Assembly: GCF_900142935.1 (NCBI RefSeq) | Contig: NZ_FSRS01000001.1 | Location: forward strand, 3,669,505-3,733,504 | Direction of reading: 5' to 3' | DNA length: 64,000 nt | Source: Rhodovulum sp. ES.010 | GTDB lineage: Bacteria > Pseudomonadota > Alphaproteobacteria > Rhodobacterales > Rhodobacteraceae | Shown here: piece after piece, positions 51,770 through 58,510 of the stretch | Position numbering within the stretch: the stretch's first letter is position 1 | How the letters are laid out: each line of letters begins with the position of its first letter | Position numbers and translations under genes: made by a program | Notes under the pieces: generated by a model | The model's database searches: none | The model's input: only the letters and a program-made list of their open reading frames with translations | Told to the model about the DNA's origin: nothing

Positions 51770-52300
51770 ATGACAACCGAACCCCAGTCTTCACGCGCCG
51801 CCGGCGGGACGGGCGGGTTTCCCTTCGCGCCGCCCCTGCCGCTCTTCCTGCTCACTCCGATCCTTGGCCGCGTCGTGCACCGGATCGCCCGGCAGAACCC
51901 CGACATGTTCGACCGCCTGGGCCCGCACCGGCATGCCTATTTCCTGATCGACCCGGTCGACATGCCGTTCATGCTGTACCTGCGCCCCGACCCCGAGGCG
52001 CTGGAGTTCCGCGCGGTGAACCGGCGCAACCCGCCGCCCGCGGCCGCGCGCATCTCTGGCACGTTCCTCGACCTGCTCACGCTGATGGATACCGAGCAGG
52101 ACGGCGATGCCCTCTTTTTCTCGCGCGACCTGATCGTGACCGGCGATACCGAGGCGGTGGTTTGCCTCAGGAACGCGCTCGACGACGTGGACGACCCGAT
52201 CGCCGAAAGCGTGGCCGACATGTTCGGCCCGCCCGGCCGCGCCGCGCTCAACGCGCTGCGCCGTGCCGCCGAAAACGCCCAGAAACGGAAAGGGGCCTGA
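51770..52300 (+). CDS. ubiT: Ubiquinone biosynthesis accessory factor UbiT (SCP2 domain)
   Basis: SCP2 lipid-binding protein of 176 residues expected to carry ubiquinone intermediates in the oxygen-independent pathway. The SCP2 fold covers most of the protein (FLIDPVDMPFMLYLRPDPEALEFRAV, then FFSRDLIVTGDTEAVVCLRNALDDVDDP). There is no Shine-Dalgarno sequence before the ATG at 51770, and the FNR box position would place the transcript start right at it, so it may be leaderless. It is followed three bases later by ubiU and then ubiV, the usual partners. Confidence 0.92.
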   Translation: MTTEPQSSRAAGGTGGFPFAPPLPLFLLTPILGRVVHRIARQNPDMFDRLGPHRHAYFLIDPVDMPFMLYLRPDPEALEFRAVNRRNPPPAAARISGTFLDLLTLMDTEQDGDALFFSRDLIVTGDTEAVVCLRNALDDVDDPIAESVADMFGPPGRAALNALRRAAENAQKRKGA

Positions 52301-52303
52301 GCC

Positions 52304-53311
52304 ATGATGCTCCCCAACAAGCCCGAACTGATCTGCCCCGCCGGCACGCCCGCCGCTCTGCGCTCGGCCGTCGATGCCAGGGCCGACGCGGTCTATTGCG
52401 GCTACCAGAACGCCACCAATGCGCGGAACTTCGTCGGGCTGAACTTCACGCCCGAGGAGATGGAGAAATCCATCCGCTATGCCCATGAGGGCGGCACCAA
52501 GGTGCTGATCACGTTGAACACCTTCCCGCCGGGGGGCAACGTGCAGCTCTGGAAGGATATGGCCGACCTCTCGGCGCGGCTGGGCGCGGATGCCTGCATC
52601 GTGGCCGATATCGCGGTCGCGGCGCATATCCAGAAGCACCACCCCGACATGCGCATCCACCTCTCTGTGCAGGCCGCGGCGTCGAGCCCGGAGTCGATCG
52701 AGTATTACGTCCGCGAATTCGGGGTGAAGCGCGTGGTCCTGCCGCGGATCATGACGGTAAGCGAGATTCGCGGGCTGGTCGAGGAGATCCCCTGCGAGGT
52801 CGAGACCTTCATCTTCGGCAACCACGGCCTGATGGTCGAGGGGCGGTGCTCGCTGACGAACTACGTCACCGGCCAGTCGACCAACATGGACGGCGCCTGC
52901 TCGCCGGCCGCTTGCGTGCAGTACGAACGCGCCGACGATGGCAGCATGTCGACGAAGCTCGGCGATTACATGATCGACCGCTTCGGCCCGGAGGAGACCG
53001 CCGGCTATCCCACCATCTGCAAGGGCCGCTACAAGTGCGACGCGCGCGACGGCGGGTACTACGCCTTCGAAGAGCCGATCAGCCTGAACGCCTCGACCAT
53101 GCTGCCCGAACTGATCAAGGCCGGGGTGCATGCCTTCAAGATCGAGGGCCGGCAGCGGTCGCGCGCCTATGTCAAGAAGGTCGTCGCCGCCTTCCGCGAA
53201 GCGGTCGATTCGATCATGGCGGGCGAAGAGCCGAAACTCGCAGACCTCGTCGCTCTGACCGAGGGTCAGAAACAGACCGAGGGCGCGCTGAAAACGAAGA
53301 AGTGGAGGTAA
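52304..53311 (+). CDS. ubiU: Oxygen-independent ubiquinone hydroxylase subunit UbiU (peptidase U32 family)
   Basis: Iron-sulfur protein of 335 residues that with UbiV hydroxylates ubiquinone precursors without oxygen. The N-terminal U32 barrel is PELICPAGTPAALRSAVDARADAVYCGY. Candidate cluster cysteines are C182 (VEGRCSLTN), C199, C204, C239 and C245. The position equivalent to the first ligand of E. coli UbiU (seven residues before C182) is glycine, so the ligand set must differ and is probably drawn from the cysteines listed. Alphaproteobacterial members share this pattern as I recall it. Translationally close to ubiT and ubiV. Confidence 0.93.
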   Translation: MMLPNKPELICPAGTPAALRSAVDARADAVYCGYQNATNARNFVGLNFTPEEMEKSIRYAHEGGTKVLITLNTFPPGGNVQLWKDMADLSARLGADACIVADIAVAAHIQKHHPDMRIHLSVQAAASSPESIEYYVREFGVKRVVLPRIMTVSEIRGLVEEIPCEVETFIFGNHGLMVEGRCSLTNYVTGQSTNMDGACSPAACVQYERADDGSMSTKLGDYMIDRFGPEETAGYPTICKGRYKCDARDGGYYAFEEPISLNASTMLPELIKAGVHAFKIEGRQRSRAYVKKVVAAFREAVDSIMAGEEPKLADLVALTEGQKQTEGALKTKKWR

Positions 53312-53317
53312 CCTCCC

Positions 53318-54235
53318 ATGACCGAACTGACCCTGGGGCCGAACCTTTTTCACTGGCCCGCCGAGCAGAAGATCGACTTCTACAACCGCATCGCCGACGA
53401 AAGCCCGGTCTCGACCGTCTACCTGGGCGAGGTGATCTGTTCCAAGCGGACCCCCTTCTTCGACGACAAGCATCTCGACCAGGTGGCCGAGCGGCTGACG
53501 CGCGCCGGCAAGAAGGTCGTTTACTGCTCATTCTCGGAAGTGGTGATCAAGCGTGAGCGTAACATCCTAATGGACTGGTCCAAGCAGGAGGGGCGCGATC
53601 TGGAGGTGAACAACACCGCCGCGCTTCTGCATCTGAAGGACCGGCCGCACCGGATCGGGGCGCTGCTGAACGTCTACAACGAAGAGACGATGGCCTATCT
53701 TGCGGGGCAGGGCGCCAATCATTTCGCCCTGCTGCCCGAACTGCCGCGCGAGGTGGTCGCGACGCTGGGCGCGAAGGCGGCCGAGTTGGGCGTCGGGCTC
53801 GAGGTGCAGGTCTTCGGCCGCGCCTCGCTGGCGCTGTCGGCGCGGTGCTACCACGCGCGCGCTCATGACCGGACCAAGGACAATTGCCAGTTCGTCTGCG
53901 GCGAAGACCCCGATGGAATGGTGCTGCGCACGATGGACGACAAGCCGTTCCTTACGGTCAACGGCATCCAGACGCTTAGCTACGGCTATCTCGACCTGCT
54001 GGCCGATCTTGACGACATGAAGTCGATCGGCGTGACCCATTTCCGGGTGATGCCGCATACCTGCGACATGATCGCGGTGACCACGCTTTTCGACGCGGTT
54101 CTGCACGGCCGCATGGATATCGCGGAGGGTGAGGCCAAGCTGCGCGAACTCGGGATCGACGCGCCCTTCGTCAACGGCTTCTACCGCGGCCGGGCCGGGC
54201 ATGACTGGGTGCCGCGGGTGGCGGAACTGGTCTGA
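53318..54235 (+). CDS. ubiV: Oxygen-independent ubiquinone hydroxylase subunit UbiV (peptidase U32 family)
   Basis: Partner of UbiU, 305 residues. The four cysteines C41, C177, C190 and C194 have the same spacing (13 and 4 residues in the last three) as the cluster ligands of E. coli UbiV, so a 4Fe-4S centre is expected. The start LTLGPNLFHWPAEQKIDFYNRIADESPVSTVYLGEVIC is typical. It begins six bases after ubiU. The operon allows quinone production under anoxia, fitting denitrifying or phototrophic life. Confidence 0.94.
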   Translation: MTELTLGPNLFHWPAEQKIDFYNRIADESPVSTVYLGEVICSKRTPFFDDKHLDQVAERLTRAGKKVVYCSFSEVVIKRERNILMDWSKQEGRDLEVNNTAALLHLKDRPHRIGALLNVYNEETMAYLAGQGANHFALLPELPREVVATLGAKAAELGVGLEVQVFGRASLALSARCYHARAHDRTKDNCQFVCGEDPDGMVLRTMDDKPFLTVNGIQTLSYGYLDLLADLDDMKSIGVTHFRVMPHTCDMIAVTTLFDAVLHGRMDIAEGEAKLRELGIDAPFVNGFYRGRAGHDWVPRVAELV

Positions 54236-54244
54236 CATTCGGGC

Positions 54245-54266
54245 GGGCCGGCGATTCCGCCGGCCC
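54245..54266 (+). terminator. Terminator-like hairpin after ubiV
   Basis: GGGCCGGCG (54245-54253) pairs perfectly with CGCCGGCCC (54258-54266) around ATTC, ten bases after the ubiV stop. It is followed by CTCTG rather than a T tract, so termination may need Rho or be partial. Confidence 0.55.
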
Positions 54267-54369
54267 CTCTGCGCCAGCCTGCCGCGGTCCCGCTTCACCC
54301 CACGGCGCGCGCGGCTTGCCCGCCTTCCGAGCATCGCCTAGCCTGACCGCACCAGGGGCATGGCGGACA

Positions 54370-54668
54370 ATGCAGACGACCTTTACCATCCAGACACGGG
54401 GCCGGGACTCTACGAGTTCACCGGCTAGGTGTGGCGCTGGATCGCTGTCTAGGGCGACGGCCTGCTCACGCTCTTTGTCCGCCACACCTGCTGTTCCCTG
54501 CTGATTCAGGAAAACGCCGTCCCGGACGTGCAGCGCGACCTCGACGCCTATTTCGCCCGGCTGGTGCCGCCCGCCGACGCGCCTTCGATGTCCGATCTCC
54601 GTCAGACGCTTGAAGGCCCCGACGACATGCCCGCCCATATCAAGGCCGCGCTCCTGCCGGTGTCGCTG
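54370..54668 (+). pseudogene. Decayed yjbQ (UPF0047) gene, 5' part
   Basis: Remnant of a YjbQ/UPF0047 protein. It begins MQTTFTIQTRGR, loses frame by one missing base near 54400, resumes as LYEFTG, then has two in-frame TAG stops before GDGLLTLFVRHTCCSLLIQENAVPDVQ and GPDDMPAHIKAALLPVSL. The catalytic-type histidines HT and PAH are still readable. The family sequence breaks off at 54668, and its last part reappears at 56757. At least one frameshift, two nonsense changes and a large insertion make this clearly non-functional. Confidence 0.88.
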
Positions 54669-54672
54669 TTAG

Positions 54673-54691
54673 GAGACACTGAACATTGCAG
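54673..54691. repeat. Left inverted repeat of the insert
   Basis: GAGACACTGAACATTGCAG; pairs with the inverted copy at 56708-56726 at 16 of 19 positions. Confidence 0.6.
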
Positions 54692-54774
54692 TATCCGGAA
54701 GAGGGCCGAAGAAGGCGGAAGACCTCGGACGGAGTGCGCAAAAACAATGTGTTAGAGGCTCCGGTCGCGGCTGG

Positions 54775-55896
54775 ATGAAAGATCAGTGGCAGGTCACTAC
54801 CTACCTCGCCAGCTACTCGGGCACACCGAACGTCCATAGCGACAATCACCGCCGGAACTGGTCGCAGATCGGCTACACCTACAACTGGCCGAACGTCTCC
54901 GACGAGAACCTGCGCGTCTCCGCGGCGGTAGCGGATACGATCACGATCCAGCGGTGGGTGGACGCCGAGAAAGGCGACCCGGCCGACACCCACGGGACGC
55001 GCGACTGCATCGACTATCTCAAGACGGTCGATTTCGACAAGATCGCGGAAATCCTGGAGTTCTTCCACAGCGGGTTTGACACCGATCTGGCGTGGTCGAG
55101 CACCCCGGCAACGCTGACCTTCACGCCGGACACTAGGTCGGACGGGTTCCGCTGGGACGGGCCCTACAACTGGACGCCCAAACGCGTGCCGCAGGGCGGC
55201 GACAGCGTGGCGCTGAACGGCGCGGACCCGGTGGCGGGCTGGCAGAACATCCATCTCGCCGCGCTCGACTTGGGGGCGAACGCCAACCTGATCCGCTTCG
55301 GCGGGCGGATGGTGCTGGACGCGCTCAGCGGGTCGGGCACGATCACGGTCAGGGACAGCGCGGAAATCTACCTCGGCGCGGTTTCAAGCAGCGGGATCGC
55401 GATGACGCTGGAGGATGGCGGCCTGCTGCTGACCGGCAGCGTCGCCGACAACCTGTCGCTGACCTGCGAGGGGCTATGCGAGGCGATCATCCAGCCCGGC
55501 GCGGCCCTGACCATCGCCCCCGGCCAGACGCTCACCATCGACGGCGACGCCGGCAAGGTCGGCTTCGACGGCGCGGGCGGCGGCACGGCGACCCTGACGC
55601 TGGCCGGCAGCTTGCAGTTCGTGGCCGGCCCGACGGCGTTTTCCGTGATCCGGGAATGGGACACCGGGCTGCCCGGGCTCGACGCCTACAACCGGCCGGT
55701 CCCCCGCTCGGTGGCCTCGACTGTCGTTCTCGGCGGCGACCTGATCGTGGACGTGACGGGGCTGGCCCCGAACGTCTACACCCTGATTGCCGCGGACAGC
55801 CTGTCGGGCGACTTCGCCAGCACGCAAGTCACCGGCGGGACCGGCACCGTGAGCGTCGACACCGGTGCCGGCACCGTAACGGTGGATGTGGCCTAA
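54775..55896 (+). CDS. Unknown protein with beta-rich, autotransporter-passenger-like repeats, possibly 5'-truncated
   Basis: Protein of 373 residues that I do not recognise. An N-terminal region of about 130 residues (MKDQWQVTTYLASYSGTPN, later DYLKTVDFDKIAEILEFFHSG) is followed by RWDGPYNWTPKRVPQGGDSVALNG, a pattern common at the start of beta-helix passenger repeats. About 220 residues rich in glycine, threonine and short strands follow (GSGTITVRDSAEIYLG, GAALTIAPGQTLTIDG, GTGTVSVDTGAGTVTV). There is no signal peptide and no beta-barrel domain, so if it is an exported adhesin it has lost its start, or it is a phage or surface fibre exported otherwise. Confidence 0.55.
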   Translation: MKDQWQVTTYLASYSGTPNVHSDNHRRNWSQIGYTYNWPNVSDENLRVSAAVADTITIQRWVDAEKGDPADTHGTRDCIDYLKTVDFDKIAEILEFFHSGFDTDLAWSSTPATLTFTPDTRSDGFRWDGPYNWTPKRVPQGGDSVALNGADPVAGWQNIHLAALDLGANANLIRFGGRMVLDALSGSGTITVRDSAEIYLGAVSSSGIAMTLEDGGLLLTGSVADNLSLTCEGLCEAIIQPGAALTIAPGQTLTIDGDAGKVGFDGAGGGTATLTLAGSLQFVAGPTAFSVIREWDTGLPGLDAYNRPVPRSVASTVVLGGDLIVDVTGLAPNVYTLIAADSLSGDFASTQVTGGTGTVSVDTGAGTVTVDVA

Positions 55897-56075
55897 TGGC
55901 CCGCGCGGTCGCACTCCTCACAGACACCCTCAATGCGGTCGCACGGGCGGCCGCAGACGGCGCAGCGGTCGCGCACCGCCCAAGCGAGTGCCGCGATCAG
56001 CGCGGCCAGGAGCAACAAGCCGGTCAGCACGGCCGCGGTTGTCGCTGTCGTCGGAATCGGAATAAACCCCATCAT
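55893..56075 (-). CDS. Small membrane protein with C-terminal zinc-ribbon-like cysteines
   Basis: Protein of 60 residues. A strong AGGAGG lies eight bases before the ATG at 56075, which supports a real gene. One membrane span (TTAAVLTGLLLLAALIAALAWAV) is followed by RDRCAVCGRPCDRIEGVCEECDRAGH, with CxxC...CxxC pairs that can bind zinc. Its stop overlaps the 3' end of the convergent gene by four bases. Unrecognised; probably cargo of the insert. Confidence 0.65.
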   Translation of the reverse strand: MMGFIPIPTTATTAAVLTGLLLLAALIAALAWAVRDRCAVCGRPCDRIEGVCEECDRAGH

Positions 56076-56232
56076 GGGCGTGGCCTCCTGTACAGGCTGC
56101 GTCGGTCGCCGACCATCGGCGGCCCCCGGGGGTCGGTGGTGCCAACACCGCCCTCGGGCACCCGGAGCATGATCCGGCACCTGCCGTCGCGCAAGCCGGG
56201 GCAGTCGTATTCGAGCCGACAAGGGGCGCGGG

Positions 56233-56622
56233 ATGACCAGGGCGTTCCTCGCGATCGGCCGTGAGCTGGTCTGGGCTCTGCGCGAGATCGCGCGCGCCGC
56301 GGCCGGCCATTCCGAGGAGGACGAGCCCCCGTACCAGTCGCTCCTGATCGACGGAATGCACATGTGGCTCGCGCTCGTGCTGGGCGCCGTGGCCGCGCCG
56401 CTGCTGTCCTGGCGATGGATGGCCCGCGCCTACCTGGTGCTGAAGGAGGGCCGGGACTGGCGCCGGGGCGCGCTCGCCTTCGACAGCTTCGCGATCGACG
56501 CGCCGATCATGGTCGCCAGCCTGGCGCTCGCGGGCGCGATCGACGGCACCTGGGCGATCACCGGCGCCGTGACCTACGGCCTGCTGGCCCGCGCCGCTTG
56601 GCGCGCCTGGCGGGTGACGTGA
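56233..56622 (+). CDS. Small membrane protein of unknown function in the insert
   Basis: Protein of 129 residues with an amphipathic N-terminus (MTRAFLAIGRELVWALREIARAAAG) and two or three hydrophobic segments (MHMWLALVLGAVAAPLLSWRWM, then APIMVASLALAGAIDGTWAITGAVTYGLLARAAW). GCGGG precedes the ATG. No family recognised; topology alone would fit a small holin-like or envelope protein, but nothing else supports that. Confidence 0.6.
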   Translation: MTRAFLAIGRELVWALREIARAAAGHSEEDEPPYQSLLIDGMHMWLALVLGAVAAPLLSWRWMARAYLVLKEGRDWRRGALAFDSFAIDAPIMVASLALAGAIDGTWAITGAVTYGLLARAAWRAWRVT

Positions 56623-56707
56623 TCGGCCCCGCCGAGCAAGCCCCCGCACATCGCTGTTCGAACACCATTTTAACGGAGCTTGAACGACCCCGCCTAAAAC
56701 CGCTCTG

Positions 56708-56732
56708 CTGCAACATTCAGTGTTTCACACTG
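56708..56732. repeat. Right inverted repeat of the insert, with overlapping hairpin
   Basis: CTGCAACATTCAGTGTTTC (56708-56726) is the inverted counterpart of 54673-54691; CAGTGT (56718-56723) and ACACTG (56727-56732) form a perfect hairpin around TTC. Confidence 0.6.
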
Positions 56733-56756
56733 CAAAACTCACCGTCGCGCTACAAC

Positions 56757-56828
56757 TGGCAGGGCATTTACCTTTATGAACATCGCGCCGCGCCGCATGA
56801 CCGGCAGGTCGCGGCGCATCTGGAGTAA
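56757..56828 (+). pseudogene. Decayed yjbQ (UPF0047) gene, 3' part
   Basis: Reading from 56757, WQGIYLYEHRAAPHDRQVAAHLE followed by TAA is the exact C-terminus of UPF0047/YjbQ proteins. It is separated from the 5' remnant (54370-54668) by the IR-bounded insert. About a dozen codons that should precede WQGIYLYEH are missing or unrecognisable. Confidence 0.85.
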
Positions 56829-56888
56829 CCCCATATCTAGCCGGGCAAGAGTCCTCTACCCAAATCCTTGAGGCTCCCCTATAGTGGC

Positions 56889-56897
56889 TGTGGATAA
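56889..56897 (-). promoter_or_regulatory. Perfect DnaA box upstream of nrdR
   Basis: TGTGGATAA is the complement of the consensus DnaA box TTATCCACA. It lies just after a TATAGT (56880-56885) that could be the nrdR -10 box, so the expected transcript start falls on or next to it. DnaA could repress or time nrdR expression. Confidence 0.5.
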
Positions 56898-56924
56898 CTG
56901 GAACGCAGCACCGAGGGGGAGGCC

Positions 56925-57395
56925 ATGCGCTGCCCGTTTTGCGGAAACATCGATACGCAGGTGAAGGACTCGCGGCCCGCCGAGGACCATGTCGCGATTC
57001 GGCGCCGCCGCTTCTGCCCGGCCTGTTCCGGGCGCTTCACGACCTATGAACGGGTGCAGTTGCGCGACCTCGTGGTGATCAAGTCCAACGGGCGGCGCGA
57101 GGATTTCGACCGCGACAAGCTGGAACGGTCGGTCCGCATCGCGCTGCAGAAACGCCCGGTGGACCCCGAGCGCGTCGACCAGATGATTTCGGGCATCGTG
57201 CGGCGCCTGGAAAGCATGGGCGAGACCGACATTGCGTCCAAGACGATCGGCGAGATCGTGATGGAGGCGCTGGCGCGGATCGACACCGTGGCCTACGTCC
57301 GTTTCGCCAGCGTTTACAAGAACTTCCAGGAAGCGGGCGATTTCGACAAGTTCGTAAGCGAGCTGCGCCCGCCGGCCCCGGCGACCGAGGAGTGA
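56925..57395 (+). CDS. nrdR: Transcriptional repressor NrdR
   Basis: Global repressor of ribonucleotide reductase genes, 156 residues. The zinc ribbon has C3, C6, C31 and C34 (MRCPFC...[16 protein letters not shown]). The ATP-cone domain follows ([31 protein letters not shown]). Typical length. The ATG at 56925 is preceded by GGGGGAGG. It overlaps ribD by four bases (GTGA), an order widely conserved with riboflavin genes. A DnaA box lies in its promoter region. Confidence 0.97.
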   Translation: MRCPFCGNIDTQVKDSRPAEDHVAIRRRRFCPACSGRFTTYERVQLRDLVVIKSNGRREDFDRDKLERSVRIALQKRPVDPERVDQMISGIVRRLESMGETDIASKTIGEIVMEALARIDTVAYVRFASVYKNFQEAGDFDKFVSELRPPAPATEE

Positions 57396-58510
57396 GTCCC
57401 GACGCCGACGCGCGCTACATGGCGCTCGCGCTGTCGCTCGGCGCGCGGGGACAGGGATGTGTATGGCCGAACCCGGCCGTGGGCTGCGTGATCGTCAAGG
57501 ACGGCCGGATCGTCAGCCGCGGCTGGACGGCGCCCGGCGGACGTCCGCATGCCGAGCCGCTGGCGCTGGCGCGGGCCGGGGCGGCGGCGCGCGGCGCGAC
57601 CGTCTATGTCAGCCTTGAACCCTGCGCCCATCACGGCGCGACACCGCCCTGCGCCGAGGCACTGGTCGCGGCAGGCGTGGGGCGCGTGGTCACGGCACTC
57701 GAGGATCCCGATCCCCGCGTGGCGGGGCGCGGCCATGCGATCCTGCGCGCCGGCGGCGTCGAGGTGGTGTCGGGCGTGCTGGAAGACGCGGCGCGGCGCG
57801 CCCATCGCGGCTTCCTGCTGAACCGAGCCGAGGGGCGCCCGGCCCTAATGCTGAAGCTTGCGACCTCGTTCGACGGCCGCATCGCGACGGCGACGGGGGA
57901 AAGCCAGTGGATCACCGGCCCGGAGGCGCGGCGCGCGGTGCATGCGCTGCGCGCGCGCCACGATGCGGTGATGGTGGGGGCGGGCACCGCGCGCGCGGAC
58001 GATCCCGAACTTACCGTCCGCGGCATCGGTGCGCCCCGGCAGCCCGTGCGCGTGGTCTGTTCGCGGCGTCTGGACCTGCCGTGCGACGGCCGTCTTGCGC
58101 AGACGGCCTCAGAGGTGCCGCTGTGGCTGTGCCACGGCCCCGACGCCGAGCCCGAGCGCATCGCCGCGTGGCAGGACCTGGGAGCCCGCCCGATGACGGT
58201 GCCGGTCGGGCCGGGGGGGCAGCTCGATGCGCCTGCGCTCCTCCGCGCGCTTGGCGCGGCCGGGCTGACGCGGGTGTTCTGCGAGGGCGGCGGAAGCCTC
58301 GCGGCTACGCTTCTGTCGGCGGGTCTCGTGGACGAACTGGTGGGGTTCACCGCGGGGCTTGCGCTCGGTGCCGAGGGGCAACCGGGGCTGGGCGCCCTGG
58401 GGCTCGACCGCCTCGCCGCGGCGCCGCGCTTCCGGCTGGTCGAAGCGCGCGCGGTCGGCGGGGACGTGATGCATCGGTGGGACCGGGTGACTGGCGCGAT
58501 CGAGCGCTAA
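57392..58510 (+). CDS. ribD: Bifunctional riboflavin biosynthesis deaminase/reductase RibD
   Basis: Catalyses the deamination and the side-chain reduction of the pyrimidine intermediate of riboflavin; 372 residues. The N-terminal deaminase has the zinc site H53-A-E55 (GGRPHAEPL) with C78 and C87 ([12 protein letters not shown]). The C-terminal reductase begins [22 protein letters not shown] and contains [15 protein letters not shown]. Start is GTG at 57392, overlapping the nrdR stop. Its stop overlaps that of the convergent kpsC gene. Confidence 0.96.
   Translation: MSPDADARYMALALSLGARGQGCVWPNPAVGCVIVKDGRIVSRGWTAPGGRPHAEPLALARAGAAARGATVYVSLEPCAHHGATPPCAEALVAAGVGRVVTALEDPDPRVAGRGHAILRAGGVEVVSGVLEDAARRAHRGFLLNRAEGRPALMLKLATSFDGRIATATGESQWITGPEARRAVHALRARHDAVMVGAGTARADDPELTVRGIGAPRQPVRVVCSRRLDLPCDGRLAQTASEVPLWLCHGPDAEPERIAAWQDLGARPMTVPVGPGGQLDAPALLRALGAAGLTRVFCEGGGSLAATLLSAGLVDELVGFTAGLALGAEGQPGLGALGLDRLAAAPRFRLVEARAVGGDVMHRWDRVTGAIER

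Larger units (their letters stand above)
54669..56735. mobile_element. Insert of about 2.07 kb with imperfect terminal inverted repeats inside yjbQ pseudogene
   Basis: Everything between the two halves of the yjbQ remnant. The left end holds GAGACACTGAACATTGCAG (54673-54691). The right end holds the reverse complement of GAAACACTGAATGTTGCAG (56708-56726), matching 16 of 19 bases, and is extended by a CAGTGT-TTC-ACACTG hairpin at 56718-56732. Inside lie three genes and no transposase, so it would be non-autonomous or a remnant. The exact ends and any target duplication are unclear; about 12-14 codons of yjbQ are missing at the junction. Confidence 0.6.
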
